A stretch of DNA of 64,000 bases from Laburnicola sp. R22_1. Its lineage: Eukaryota > Ascomycota > Dothideomycetes > Pleosporales > Didymosphaeriaceae. A model generated the notes under the pieces. It made no database searches and had not been told where the DNA came from. It saw only the letters and a program-made list of their open reading frames with translations. The stretch spans positions 248,001 to 312,000 of the forward strand of contig JACONQ010000004.1 of NCBI GenBank assembly GCA_014281115.1, in the 5' to 3' direction. The position numbers and the translations under genes are program-made. Shown here one piece after another: positions 9,923 through 21,075 of this stretch (the stretch's first letter is position 1; every line of letters starts with the position of its first letter).

Positions 9923-12900
9923 ATGGCTGGGTTGCGTCGGGCCCAAGAAATAGACCAGTGGAGACCAGAGGAATCGTCCGTGAGAGATAGAGACAGGGAG
10001 CGGCCGCGCGAGCGCATCGTCGAACCCGGCGCTGCGTCACCAGTGCCACGCGCTGCGAGGGACAGACGAGGCAGCCACGACGCCGACACCCGCTCGTCGA
10101 CGAAGCACACGAGAAGAACGTCGCGCGAGAGGAGCCTGAGCCGGGACCGTACACGTCGCCGCAGCAGAGGGGATTCGCGGGAGGACTACTATCGCCCCTC
10201 GAGGAGGGCGCCCAGCGGCGACAGGCTCCATCGGCACCACCACCGCCGCCATCGAGACACGACCCCGTCGACAAAGCGACACCGCAGCCCTTCTCCATCC
10301 CCGCATCGTGACTCTCACAAACGAAGCAAGCGCCACCGCAGCCAAAGCACGGCCCGCTCGAGATCGCGGACACGTCCCGCAGAGACCACCCATCGACCGA
10401 CCGACAGGGCTTTTTCCCCACGCTCCGACCGCGACCGGACGCGACGTCCCTCCCCCAACGTGTACAAGCCGGCCCCGACGTCTCGCCGCCACCGCTCGCC
10501 ATCAGCAGACTCGTACTACAAGCCCGCGTCGGTGAGGGGGCGGAAGAGGTCTGCATCGCCAGAAAGGAAGTTGCGGCGGGAGGAGTCGCCCAGGCAAGCT
10601 TCACCCAGACGCCACTACAGACGACCCCACACTCCACCCGACGACGCCCGGGAGAGAAGGCATCGACACGCCTCAGACAGACATCGAGACCGTAGCCGGA
10701 GCCGTCACTCCAGACGTACCCGCTCCCGCTCCCGCTCGCCCCGACGTCGGCGTTCGCCCACCCCTGATAGAAAGTCGACCGCATACACCTCTCGCCACGA
10801 CAAGGAATACACACGCAAGGATTCCTCCCCACGTGCATTGCTTCGCCGTCGCTCTTCTCGTTCGTTGTCGAAAGGCGTCGATCCTCCGAGGATACGCGAT
10901 AAGGAACAGGATACCATCAAACAAACACAAACAAGCCGCGCAACTTCTAGGAGAAACTCGCCTTTTCCCAAGTCAGGCTGCAACTCGGAAGCAGAAAGGC
11001 ATACTGAAGGGGATTCGAAGATGAGAGGGGGTGCTTACCATTACCAAGGCCGCGGAGGTCCACACTATTCTCAGTCTCCCCCGTACTCGAACCAGTATCC
11101 GCCACAGGGACATCCAAGCGGGAGAGGCGGATGGTCTGGAAATCAGTCCTATCCAAATCAAGGGTATGTGCTTCAAATCTCTTTTGCAAAAGTCGTGTGC
11201 TTATTGTCCTAGCTCGCCAATGCACGGGTATTCGCCCACCCAATCGCCCTATCAACAAAACTACTCCCCTAGCCAACAACAATATCCAGCAGGACAACCA
11301 GGTTTTCAAAACCCATCGTATCGAGGTGGTTTCAGAGGCAATCACTTCAGTGGGCCAGACAGGCGAATGTCCGGCCCTGGTGCAGGCCCTACATTCACGC
11401 CAGTAGCCGGCGGGCGTGGTCGTGCTGCTCCACCCACACAGTTCTCGAACCTTTCTTGGACACCTACATCAGGGACACGGGGCGGTCGCCCGGCGACCGA
11501 GGCACCTCGTCACTCAGGCGGACCCGTATCACAACCAACGTCGGGCGTCCAAGCGACACCTGAGGCACAATCAACAGCAGTCGACGCTGATGACAACCCG
11601 TTCCGGCCTTCGAAGGATTTGCGGGTCGAGGATGAAGGCGCCAAAGAGGAGAAGATGCCCGCTCCTACTAAGCCTGCAGCGGTGTCGACAGCGCCGAAGT
11701 CGGGGATCAGTTTCTCTCTAAAGAGTGCTGCCAACAAAGCAAAATTAGGGCTCGGACAAGCTGAGCAAAGCCCGGCTGCAGCCAGGGAGAAAGGGTCAAT
11801 ACTAGAACCCAAGGCAAAGGAGGCCACGAGCCGAGAGGTGTCGTCTCAGGTCGCTTCGGATTCTAGGAAAGAACGCGAGTATCGAGATCCAGACCGAGAC
11901 CGTACGGAGCGCGATCGCGATCATAGAGATAGGGACCGTCGGTATGAACCGCACGACAAGCACGACGCCTATTACGATCGGAGACCGGCATACAGGGACC
12001 CCCGCGATAGGGACCCCCGCGATAGGGACCCCCGCGACATGCGAGACCCTCGAGACAACGGTTACTTTCGTGACAGAGAGTATAGGGACGCGCGAGACGC
12101 ACGAGATCGAGACGTACGCGACTCGAGGGATCCACGAGATCCGCGCGATCTTCGAGACGCTCGCAACCCCCGAGACTTGCGAGATCCGCGAGATGTGAGA
12201 GACGTCCGCAGCGACAGAGACCGAAGAGAACTTCCTCCAAATTTGCCACGTCGACCGGATTTCCGTCCTGATAGTCGGCCTATCAGCAGGCCTGACAGTC
12301 GGGCTGAGCGGAGAGACGTTCTTCCTGAGAAGCCGATTACGAAGACGAAGATGGTCAAGAAGAAGCGCGTCAAGCCACCACTGACACTATCGCCCGATTT
12401 TGCGGCGTCTGAGTCTGTCTACTACCGAAAGCCAGGCAATGAATCTGTGGTCGGCTCAGGCACCTACGGGAAGGTTTTCAAAGGTGTGCACGTATACACC
12501 AAGGACATGGTCGCCCTCAAGAAGATTAGGATGGAGGGCGAACGCGACGGGGTGAGTAGACCATTGCGCCAGTTACAATAACATCACTGACGGTCTATAG
12601 TTCCCCGTAACAGCCATTCGAGAGATCAAGCTATTGCAGTCTCTTAACCATGACAACATCGTCAAGCTGCAAGAAGTCATGGTGGAGAAGAATGACTGCT
12701 TCATGGTCTTCGAATACCTGTCTCACGATCTTACCGGTCTCTTGAACCATCCCACGTTCAGGCTGGAGCAAGCGCATAAGAAAGATCTGGCTAGGCAGCT
12801 CTTTGAAGGCCTTGATTATCTCCACCGTCGGGGTGTCCTCCATCGCGATATCAAGGCTGCCAATATACTGGTCAGTAATACTGGGCAGTTGAAGCTAGCC

Positions 12901-13572
12901 GATTTCGGTCTCGCACGCTTCTACGCAAAACGAAGCAAACTGGACTATACGAATCGCGTCATCACGATTTGGTACCGCTCGCCCGAGTTGCTGCTCGGCG
13001 AGACACAGTACGGCCCTGCCGTCGACATCTGGTCGGCGGCTTGCGTGCTCGTGGAAATCTTCACCAAGCTGGCCATCTTCCCCGGCGACGGGGGCGAGAT
13101 TGACCAACTCGACAGGATCTACAAGGTGCTTGGGACGCCGACGGTGCAGGAGTGGCCCGGCATTACCGAGATGCAGTGGTTCGAGCTGCTCCGGCCGACG
13201 GAGCGCAAACACAGCACGTTTGCGGAAAAGTACAAGGACCGCGTTACGCCTGCGGCGTTTGAGCTGCTCAGCGCCATGTTTGTGTTTGATCCGGCGCAGC
13301 GGCCGAGCGCGGCGGATGTCTTGTCGCATCCGTATTTTACTGTCGAGGCGCCGGTTGCGAAGCGCGCGGAGGCGCTGAAGGAATTGGAGGGGGATTGGCA
13401 TGAGTTTGAGAGTAAGGCGTTGAGGAAGGAGAGGGAGAAGCAGGATAAGGAGGCGAGGAGGGTGGCGAGGGAGGAGGGGGCTAGGAAGGAGGGGGAGAAG
13501 AGGAGGGCGGATGGGGTGGGGGAGTCGGAGAGGGAGGCTAAAAGGGTGAGGGGTAATGAGGTGGGGGTATAG
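9923..13572 (+). CDS. CTK1: CTK1/CDK12-like cyclin-dependent kinase with RS/RD-rich N-terminus
   Basis: Exons 9923-11163, 11213-12551 and 12601-13572 give 1183 residues. The kinase domain (about 820-1110) has the glycine loop GSGTYGKV (828-835), catalytic Lys850, the cyclin-binding helix PVTAIRE (862-868), HRD 941-943, DFG 961-963 and T-loop Thr977 (YTNRVITIWYRSPELLLG). This class phosphorylates the RNA polymerase II CTD (Ser2) and promotes elongation and 3' processing in the nucleus. Residues 1-400 are Arg/Ser-rich like an SR-protein tail, and residues about 590-760 are runs of RD, DPRD and ERD. A basic KTKMVKKKRVKPP segment precedes the kinase. The tail is an Arg/Glu/Lys coiled coil. The start is chosen where SR-type sequence begins (MAGLRRAQ); an ATG at 9482 is in frame but less likely. 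Introns are 49 nt each. Confidence 0.93.
11994..12038 (+). repeat. three tandem 15-bp copies inside the CTK1-like gene
   Basis: The unit agggacccccgcgat occurs three times almost exactly and encodes successive RDPRD repeats. A recent slippage expansion is likely. Confidence 0.85.
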
Positions 13573-13753
13573 TATAGGCGTGGAGGTTGGGCTGTGTGGT
13601 TGAGGCTTTGGGGAGATGCTATTTTTTTTGTGGGAGTGGGGTTGTAGGTAAAACTATGAGGGTGGAGGGATGGGTGGATGGATGGATAGATGGTTGCTCC
13701 TATGGAATTTTTAAGAATACTGTATAATTGAACTGGTACTGTCCCTTTTCCCC

Positions 13754-13783
13754 TTTTTTTGGGGGGTGGGGGGGGGGGGGGGA
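13754..13783 (+). repeat. T-run then G-run homopolymer tract
   Basis: A ttttttt run directly followed by ggggggtgg and an 11-plus G run lies in the 3' region of the kinase gene. It is prone to length variation and sequencing error. Confidence 0.7.
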
Positions 13784-16429
13784 GGTGACTTTAAGTGTGC
13801 GTGTGTGTTTATCCATGGATGTGTAGATTACCTTCAGGTATGCGCCGACTAGGAACTAAGATCTAAGATGCTGTGTGTGGCGAGCGGGCATGTCGGTCGG
13901 TCGGCAGTGTGCTTGCTCTCCATGGCGTGGCCGTGGTCGTGGTCGTGGTCGTGGTAGGGTCGGGTCGGGTTCGGTATACTCACTGACATTGATGCCCGCA
14001 GCCAGGGATTTAGCCACCGGGTGGCACCAGTCACCGTGCGGTGGGGGTTTTGGTAGAGTAGAGTAGAGTAGAGTAAGTACATGGTAAGAGGCGGGTTAGG
14101 TTGTGGTTGTTAAAGTAGATGGATGGATGGTGGTGGGTATTTTATGCACGTCATTTTGTGTCTGTCCAACTGCCGGGTTTAGGGCTGGGTGGTTGGAATT
14201 TTTGGGATTTTCTTCTTCTTCGTCCTTTTTTTTTTTTTTTTTTTTGGTGGGGATGGTGGGTGGGTAGTAGGAGATGGGTAGGTAGGTGTGTAGAGGGTGG
14301 AGGGATGGAATAGGTTTGTTGGTAGGGTTGTATATACAAAGCGTTTTCTAGCACCCCTACAGCTTTCCATATCAGCGTTATACCGTGTACCGAGAGTGCG
14401 CGAAGTCTTCTTTCACATGGTAGGGTTGTATTTTGATTGGTGGGGGGGTGGAGGGAGGGATTGTATGGCTTGGTGGATTTGGGGGAGCGGGGGAGCGGTT
14501 GGGCGGTTGAGCGGAAGGTGGATTGGGGTGGATAGGAGTCGAGAGAGATGGTGGGAGGTGTATATATGGTGAGTTAGTTGGGCAGGGGTGGTTGGAGGGG
14601 TTGATTTCGGGGTTATGGTTGAAGTGTTTTGGTGGTGGCGGGTTGGTGTGGGGTGTGGAGATGGGTGTATGAGGTTCTTGGGGGGCGTTGAGTGTGTACA
14701 GTGTAGGTAAATTGTGGCTGTTGTGCGCGCATTTGATGTAGGAGACATGAAAATGTTAACTTGGAGATGCAGTTGAGAAGTCGGTGTGGCGAGCTGCTGT
14801 CACTGTGGAAAGACTGGACGGCTTGTCACCTACGGGTAGGTAGTGAGTATGATATCTGGGGTAGCTCACCGTACGGACTACATAATGTGCTCCACAACTG
14901 CGTATGTTCATTTTCCTAGGTGGCCTCCACTACCCCACGATATAATCTAGAAAATGTTGACGAGTTGATCATCAATGGAAATGAAGAAACGATTGTGCTT
15001 GCGTAGCACCTGCATCTGGACGTCGCGATCTGTCATTACAGTCGGCCTCGGACTTTGCTGACCTTCGGGCGACAGCGACACGCAAGCCGTAAGTAGAAAG
15101 AGCCAAAGGTCGGGGTACACGAATTCGACTCAGAATCTGTGCTACCTGTCTTCGGACTTGACAGCGCCCAGGCCAGGCGGCGGATCGGAGAAGCGAACGG
15201 GCTATTTTGGGTCAGAACAGAGGCAAAAGCGAGACAGCAGTGACTGACGGGAGTGGAATTGTCCGTGAAGATCAGAAAAGTCGGCTCGGTGGCCAGGTGA
15301 GGACGCCGCAGCATCGGAATACGGCGTGGTCTTCCAAGACGATGAACTGACCCGTAGCGAAAACCTACTCGATGGTCCACGTTGCCGCTGTCACCCTGCC
15401 AGTAGAGCGCCGTGGCTACACAGCATGGCTATACAGCATCCGTAGTCGGACCTTTGGAGGTTCCCTGCGCAGCGCATGACCTCTGGCCAGCAGCTAAAGT
15501 CCGCCCACACAGCTAGTAGGATGGCTGCGCGGCTGAGAGGCAGCGAATGAGGGCGCGGTTTCAGCATGAGACCACATGCCGTGCTCTGAGCGCTCAATTG
15601 GCGTGGATATTGGCGTAGATTGGGGCAGCAGAGGACAGGAAGACGGCGTGCGCTGGGGGGCTGCGCCCTCATCTAATTCTGTGGTAGAGTTGGCGGGGGC
15701 TCCAGAGCTCCAGACAGGACCAGTTTCGCGACTCTTCGACTCCCACCCAAACCCCCCACATCGTATATCTGCAGGGATGAAACGCCCATGTACGTGTGGC
15801 ACACGGCACGCAGCGTACATAGTTTGTATTCGCCGGGCAGACACGAACACGGCACTCACAGTCTCACGGAGACTGGCGAGAGAGACGGCGGCTCACGAAG
15901 GCGCACCGTACCTGTGGCACGGGATCGATGATGAATGGCGCTGTCTCGCGAGTCGCTGGGCTGGGCGGTCCAGCATCCATGACAGCGGGCGTGGATGCAG
16001 CGGCACGAGCAGGGCGCGAGCAAAGCGGGTCTGAGATGGCGATGGTCCAAACGGATCCTCGAACCGGCTGTGGCGTTATGTCCACCGCTGCTAGCCAGTT
16101 TGCGAGCCCGAGCTTGGTGGTGATTTGGGAGCGAGATTGGGAGTGGACCCGGCCCCTGAAGGAGCGACAGGAAACGCTCGAGAGTGGCATGGCGCGCAGA
16201 GGCCGAGAGACGGTTGCCGGATGGGGTGGTGTGGTGTACTTGGTAGATGGTGTGCATAGTGTACACGAGATACACGAGGCCTCTGGCTTTCGCACTCAGT
16301 GCTCACCCACCACGGCCGTACTATGGTCGTAAATATAGCCCACGGGGTGCCTCGCTGCTGGCCGCACACGTGCAGTTACGCATCCATGGATCGGCGGCGG
16401 CCAGCGGGCTCGGACTTGGGTAGCGCACT

Positions 16430-16468
16430 GCTTGGGTGCTTGGGTGCTTGGGTGCTTGGGTGCCTGGG
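16430..16468 (+). repeat. 8-bp tandem repeat (CTTGGGTG)n
   Basis: About five copies of cttgggtg, the last one diverged. No coding meaning is evident. Confidence 0.75.
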
Positions 16469-16887
16469 TAGCAGGGAGTCCTCTGCGGGCCCTTCGCGTG
16501 CAGGGCCAGGGCTCCCTGAAACAACCTCCAGAGCGCGCACGGACTGGGGTTCGTCCGCAATATATCTGATTTACCATACCTTATGCCAAATGGCCCTGCA
16601 TCGCCTATGTAGTGTGGTGCTGCTGCTGCTGCTCTCCGTCTTCCCCTCCACCACCACTTCCGCCCACCACCCCCGCGCCGCCAGGAGGGCTCTTACGCGT
16701 CTTGCGCTCCTGCGTGCACCTGTTACTTGACAAGTGTGTGACAGGCGACCTGCGGCACGTCTCTCTGACCCTTGGTGCGTAGCCACCAGCGCCTCCGGTT
16801 TCATCCAGAAGCCGCCCGCCGTATAACTGCCTGCTCCCAAGTCGAGCGCACGCTCTTCTGCCACTTAGCTCCCTGGCAGTGAACATC

Positions 16888-18240
16888 ATGGCCGACGTAG
16901 CTGTGTCGACCCAACTCCAGCAATGGTCCTTCGAGAAGCCGCCCACGGTCCGCCCAGAGCGTTCTGATAGCACCCCATCGTCCCCGGATCTGTCCCTCCA
17001 CGACCCCGAGACCCTGCGGATAGACACTGCTGCCGTGCATGTTCCCCAGGACATGGCTTCCAACGAGGCACCCTCCTTCCAGGAGCTCTATCTCTCCTCC
17101 GAGGAAGACCTCTCGCCCATGGACGCCAACAGCTCCGAGGACGATTCCGATTCCGATTCCGACGTGAGCATCCACGAAGCGGAGAAGAGCTACCTCAAGG
17201 CCCGGACAATGTCAATCTCAAAATGGGACAAGGGCAAGAGCTGCGACTTGGCTGTCAGGGTTTCCTACGTGTCCGCTGGGCGACCCAAGATGATACATCT
17301 TGCCTCATCGCCAGTTCAAGACTCGAACTCGAGCCGAGAGATCCCTCAACGGTCCACATCTCTCACGGTGCTGCCAATCGCCGCCATCAGCAAGCTGCGC
17401 CAGCAGGACCAGCAGGCCCGACGCTCGTTGATGGTCAACCCTACAGTAAACCGCTCACCTTCACCGGCAATGAGCGAAGGGGCCCGAAGACCGTCCACGG
17501 GAAGCGCTCTCATGCACAGCGACAAGAGCGCCGTGCGTGTCTCCAACTCGGGTTCGGGATCGTCGCTGCAGAGTGGTGGTAGCACACCACGGAGCTCATC
17601 GCCTTCGCTGAGCGAAAAGTCGATTTCCTCAACAGGACCAGTCAGCGCTGCAGCCATACAACCACGATCTTCGCTCTACGTCGTGTCCAGCGCTAGGAGC
17701 AATGACCCGCTCGCGCCGTTGGCACCGCCCACGCCGCAGTCACCTGGCCCACATGCGTTCTTATCTTCCGACCCGTACGAAAATTCCACGACAAATGCCG
17801 CATCTCCCATCATCAAGTCCGCACCACACAGGCGCCTGCGCTCCATCTCGCAGAAGCTTTCGCTCGCCAAGATTGCCATCACACCCTCTACCAAGAAATG
17901 GGACTCGAGGATTAGTGGCCGGGCAGGGAACATGCCACCTACACCATCCACACCACACACGCCGTTGACGCCACAAACTGCTCCACTGCCCACCTGGACG
18001 CCGATGAACAAGCTCCGCAGGAACTCCAGAAGGTTGTCACGGCCAGGAACTGCACGTGGTCCTTCGCCAGACATTCCCCCTGTACCGTCCGTCGCCAGCT
18101 CCTCGCCCAACAAGAGAGTGCTCGCACGTGGAGCCAATGAACGCGAACCTACCCTCGAGCTGCCCCCATTCCCCGACGAGGAAGCCCCCATCAAATCGCG
18201 ACTCCTGCGCAAGCGCAAGAGTCTCATGGACCTGCTCTAG
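16888..18240 (+). CDS. disordered Ser/Pro-rich fungal protein (450 aa)
   Basis: I do not recognise a domain. The frame is 450 residues from ATG 16888 (MADVAVSTQLQQW). The protein is rich in Ser, Pro and Thr with many SP/TP sites. An acidic stretch EDDSDSDSDVS lies near residue 95, a conserved-looking HRRLRSISQKLSLAKIAI block near 320, a run of PSTPHTPLTPQTAPLP, and a basic end KSRLLRKRKSLMDLL. The many TP and SP sites and RRxS motifs suggest a phosphorylated regulatory or scaffold protein, but that is inference. The single uninterrupted frame and codon pattern support a real gene. The upstream GTG at 16879 is in frame but is not a usual start in fungi. Confidence 0.82.
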   Translation: MADVAVSTQLQQWSFEKPPTVRPERSDSTPSSPDLSLHDPETLRIDTAAVHVPQDMASNEAPSFQELYLSSEEDLSPMDANSSEDDSDSDSDVSIHEAEKSYLKARTMSISKWDKGKSCDLAVRVSYVSAGRPKMIHLASSPVQDSNSSREIPQRSTSLTVLPIAAISKLRQQDQQARRSLMVNPTVNRSPSPAMSEGARRPSTGSALMHSDKSAVRVSNSGSGSSLQSGGSTPRSSSPSLSEKSISSTGPVSAAAIQPRSSLYVVSSARSNDPLAPLAPPTPQSPGPHAFLSSDPYENSTTNAASPIIKSAPHRRLRSISQKLSLAKIAITPSTKKWDSRISGRAGNMPPTPSTPHTPLTPQTAPLPTWTPMNKLRRNSRRLSRPGTARGPSPDIPPVPSVASSSPNKRVLARGANEREPTLELPPFPDEEAPIKSRLLRKRKSLMDLL

Positions 18241-21075
18241 GCTAAACGTGTGGAAACCGGACTCTCCTCCGGCGTGTAGCTCAGCAGCAGCAGCAGCATG
18301 AGGTGACGTTTGCGTTCTTTGCCCTTTCCGGGCACCCGGCATTATGCGCGGCACTGATCTGTTTCGTTTCCTCTTGTTTCTGCTCGGCAGCTGGTTTTGC
18401 ATGAATTTGCGTTTGAAATGCGTTGCGCATTTCTTACCCCGCCATGATCCATGATCCATCCATCCCCATCCTGGTCACCTCGCCTGCAGGCTAAGCCCTT
18501 GCACTGGCGGTCGAGCTCCACCCATGCCCATGCATGCCTCACCATCTCATCATCCCATCTATTCGTCCATGTACATACATTGCACTATCTTCCTTTCTTT
18601 ACACTTGTTGCGACAAACAAAGGCGTCTTTCTTTTTTTTAATCCGCGATTTTGGGGATGATGGATTGCTTGCTTTGCTTGCATTAGTTATCATGAGCATT
18701 ACTATCTCTCTCTCTCTGCTCGCTCGGCGTTTTACCAGGCGTTTTGACTCTGGGGCCGGATCGGATCCACCCTTTTCACGGCCACGATACCCACCCTCTT
18801 GTTTCTTGTTGGCGTTTTATGGCTTTTCTTTTCTTTTCTTTCTTTTTGCAAAATGGTCTGGTTGTCGAGGCTTTTATAATCTCTCTCTCTCGTGTGTGAG
18901 CATGTATTAGTTAGTAGTAGTTGTGGCTTTTTGGGGGGAGGATGCGTAATGAATTGAATTGAATTGGTTATGAATATTTTAGTATTTTAGTGCAGGTAGT
19001 TGGGGCGAGGTTTATGATTGCTCTTCTCTCTCACCCACACACCCACACACACACTCTCTCTCTCTGCTGGAGAAATCATGAATCATGCGTGCGTAAGCCC
19101 TGTTGGAATTGTCTTCACGGACTCGGGATCACTGTGATGGTACTATTGCAGTGTTCTTTTAGCTTTGATCCATTGCACAATCACTCGTCGAGCAAAGTAG
19201 AAACGTTACTAGAAAGAAGATTTCGTCAGTATGCGTGCACCTACCCACCTACTTTCTATGACTACGCAGTCAGATGGTAAGTAGTAAGTACTAACTGGCC
19301 AATAAATAAAATCAATTAGTTTCCGCGCCGTCCAGCCTTGGACGGTCAAGGAGGTGTGGATGTGTGGCGAGAATGACCTCGGGACAAGATGACCTTTCTC
19401 ACATGAACTAACTAACTGTATATTGTAGAAATGGCGGAGAACAGGCCACGGAAGAATTCAGTCCAGCGCTTTGTTTCAAAACAAAAATTGCGTCGCGGGA
19501 ACGAACGGAGATGAAGCTCAGGCCTCACGTGTCAGCATCGCCACCTATTCGGCTAGTATTCGCCATACTAGCCCAGCATAACGTACATAAATACAAAGTG
19601 GAGCGAGCGCGGGAAGTTAAAAGATACATACAATCTGACAGCCTGACAGCCTGACAGACCCAAGGCAAAGGAAACCTTTACCTAGGTAATTATAAATTAT
19701 ACGTTTTTGCACGTGCGTGCCAACGAAGCTTGGAACCAAATATACACACACATCCATATGTCTCCGTGATAGATAAAGTTTGCAAACAGCGCAGCGCACG
19801 GCGCAAGCACGCAAGCAAGCAAGGACATGTACGGTAACCTAGGTACCCGGAATCCGGAAACCGTCTGTGTGTTCGCAGATAAACTTTCCACCCAGCACCA
19901 GCAGCCAGCCAGCAGCACAGATGTCGTTTGTTCAAGGTTCACGTCGATCTATGATTACGTTTAGAATGAATGGGTAGATGCCGAGGCTTGTGAGGCGAGA
20001 GGAGGTAGGTTGGGGAGTCCTGGTCCTGGGCGCTGAGGCGTGTGTGTCTACAAGTAGAATATTTAGAGGTATGTACCCGTATGGATGTACGCATACCAAA
20101 GTTCAGCCGCAGTCACTATAGTGCCTATCTCGCTTCCTTCCTTGCAGTCCGAGATGCGCACACAAGCCTCGGCCGCAGACTCGGTCGGACATTTTCCTCA
20201 GTCAAAATATAAACACATAAACAAGTTGGCAAGGGCCACCCTTTGTGTGCCTATATATGTGTCTATGCTCTCGCTCGCGCACGCACCAGCGCCCACTCCA
20301 AGAACACGGCAGAAGAAAATAACAGTGGGGAATGGCGGCTTTCTAGCGCATGGCATGCATGTGTTTTTCTCGTGCCGCGGTGTCGCACGGGGAGCGAGCG
20401 GGCGCGTCGGTCGATACGACGAGCGAGTGGGTCGCGGCCGGCCGGCCGTCCATGTGAAACGGGCGGTTGGGCTTGGCGGGCACGGGTAATGTGGTGTGGT
20501 GTGTGATGTGGACGTGCGTGGATGCGCGGCTCGGGGAGGGGTTTTGAGGAGGATGAGGGGTGGAGGGGTGGTTGATGGTGTGGTGTGGTTGTTTGGAGGG
20601 CATGTGGGCTTGTGCGTCCCGAGGTCTTTGGTGGGGTCTGTTTGGACGGTAGTGTATAAGTGGGGTGTGAGGAGAGCGCCCCTCGGTGCAAGAAACGAGC
20701 CCGTCCAGCGGAAGGTCCTCCCTCTTCAAAGTCGACATGTATTTCTTTGCCTTTGGCAACGACGCCTGCAGCCGCCCATGACCGCTTCCGCTTCTTCCGT
20801 CGTGTCCTCCTTATCTCCGGCTCCTGTCTCCGGCTCCTAGCCTACTCGGCCCGTTGTGGTTTCGTCAATTGTTCTCCGAAAAAGGCCGTATTACAAAGTA
20901 ACCCTCGGAGCCGGGTACATGATGAAAACCGACATTTGCCGGTGCGGAATTGCTTCCACAATGGAGACCCATCCGCATCCCCATCTACCTGAGGAGACCA
21001 CGAACCCACTAAATTCAATCGCGTCGTCGTCTTCCGTCCCAACCGCTTTGCATTCTCCGCACCCCCAAAACAACA
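18241..21075. other. 2.8-kb intergenic region with microsatellites
   Basis: It includes (CT)n near 18705-18720, (GAATT)n near 18949-18966, CA/CT tracts at 19034-19067 and a (cctgacag)3 repeat near 19636-19660. No gene or RNA is recognised. The right part should hold the promoter of acetoacetyl-CoA synthetase. Confidence 0.5.

Larger units (their letters stand above)
13573..16887. other. 3.3-kb gene-poor spacer with simple repeats
   Basis: It contains a T-run followed by a long G-run (13754-13783), a (gagta)n tract near 14055-14077, a poly-T near 14226-14245 and an 8-bp repeat at 16430-16468. Several ORFs above 100 codons run on both strands but overlap one another and are compositional. I find no gene I can support. 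Confidence 0.5.

Noticed and set aside
9903..10838. 311-codon minus-strand ORF opposite the CTK1-like gene
   Set aside because: It is the antisense of the Arg/Ser-rich coding region; codon bias of RS repeats keeps the opposite frame open. No independent motif.
14413..14748. 111-codon minus ORF rich in Thr/Pro/His
   Set aside because: It lies over a G/T-rich spacer and has no motif; compositional.
15573..16332. Several overlapping ORFs of 120-152 codons on both strands
   Set aside because: All frames are open to a similar degree, with no recognisable domain or splice structure, so none can be called coding.
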